Assembly (NCBI GenBank): GCA_963169105.1
Contig: OY720642.1
Span: 20,950,965 to 21,014,964 of the forward strand
DNA length: 64,000 nt
From: Ceriagrion tenellum
Lineage: Eukaryota; Arthropoda; Insecta; Odonata; Coenagrionidae
Direction: 5' to 3'
A program made the position numbers and the translations under genes. The notes below the pieces were generated by a model. The model saw nothing but the letters and a program-made list of their open reading frames with translations. It was not told the origin of the DNA and searched no databases. This document shows, piece by piece, positions 63,901 to 64,000 of this stretch (its first letter is position 1; each line of letters starts with the position of its first letter).

Positions 63901-64000
63901 ATGGTAAAAAAGTGATCTATCCAATGATAAGCTTTCTAAGGCTCTTCACTAAGACGAAGTTATGTTTAGTAAAATGCTTGCCAACAAATGATGGAAAAGA
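60983..64000. other. Non-coding sequence, no gene recognised
   Basis: 62110-62960 is somewhat GC-richer, with overlapping short frames on both strands (68-96 codons), but no domain was recognised. The remainder is AT-rich or mildly pyrimidine-rich (63100-63660). Confidence 0.4.

Larger units (their letters stand above)
39025..64000 (-). other. Inferred intron or upstream region of the dpr gene
   Basis: Everything between the acceptor and the window end is upstream of the Ig exon in transcription order. No exon with a signal peptide or with the first Ig cysteine was recognised, so the upstream intron is inferred to exceed 24 kb, unless a short exon was missed. Transposon remnants, tandem duplications and low-complexity islands fill it; they are listed separately. 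Confidence 0.6.

Overview
This is eukaryotic nuclear DNA, almost certainly from an insect with a large, repeat-rich genome. It is AT-rich, has no operons, no CRISPR arrays and no bacterial-style gene packing, and most of it is non-coding. The one convincing host-gene feature is a single 211-bp exon on the minus strand (38796-39006). It encodes most of the first immunoglobulin domain of a Dpr (defective proboscis extension response) neuronal cell-surface protein and has a proper acceptor (polypyrimidine tract plus CAG) and a GTGAGT donor. The Dpr family is known from arthropods. No other dpr exon was recognised, so the rest of the window is read as the two huge introns, or flanks, of this gene: 39007-64000 upstream and 1-38789 downstream in transcription order.

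The non-coding DNA carries several layers of mobile elements. (a) CR1/Jockey-type non-LTR retrotransposon remnants lie at 25871-26515 (+), 25115-25445 (-), 33775-33970 (-) and 53292-54075 (-), with an isolated 3' tail at 59208-59265 (-). (b) A dead piggyBac-like DNA transposon lies at about 39955-42406, with TTAA at both ends, imperfect inverted ends, a broken transposase and a 22-bp perfect palindrome near its left end. (c) Short insertions of about 125-200 bp lie at 3000-3188, 42234-42359, 49071-49216 and 59819-60014. Each is bounded by a 12-14 bp target-site duplication (degenerate at 49 kb) and contains a CTGA..../GAAAC core resembling the hammerhead-ribozyme core of Penelope-like retroelements. 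Two of them are snap-back palindromes, and one is nested inside the piggyBac remnant. A related motif lies at about 56925-56970. (d) Two tRNA-like, SINE-type fragments lie at 1797-1862 (-) and 23442-23510 (+).

The window also holds several two-copy tandem duplications with periods of about 340-390 bp (15.3 kb, 35.1 kb, 47.3 kb, 56.3 kb), an apparently perfect 145-bp tandem duplication at 52682-52971, a (TA)n microsatellite of about 92 bp, and several short tandem repeats. Long strand-asymmetric purine-rich or pyrimidine-rich islands recur throughout. Three of them contain strong G-quadruplex motifs. These islands account for most of the long open reading frames, including a 390-codon one at 20748-21920, which is not considered a gene.

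The most interesting candidate system is the family of miniature ribozyme-like insertions in (c).
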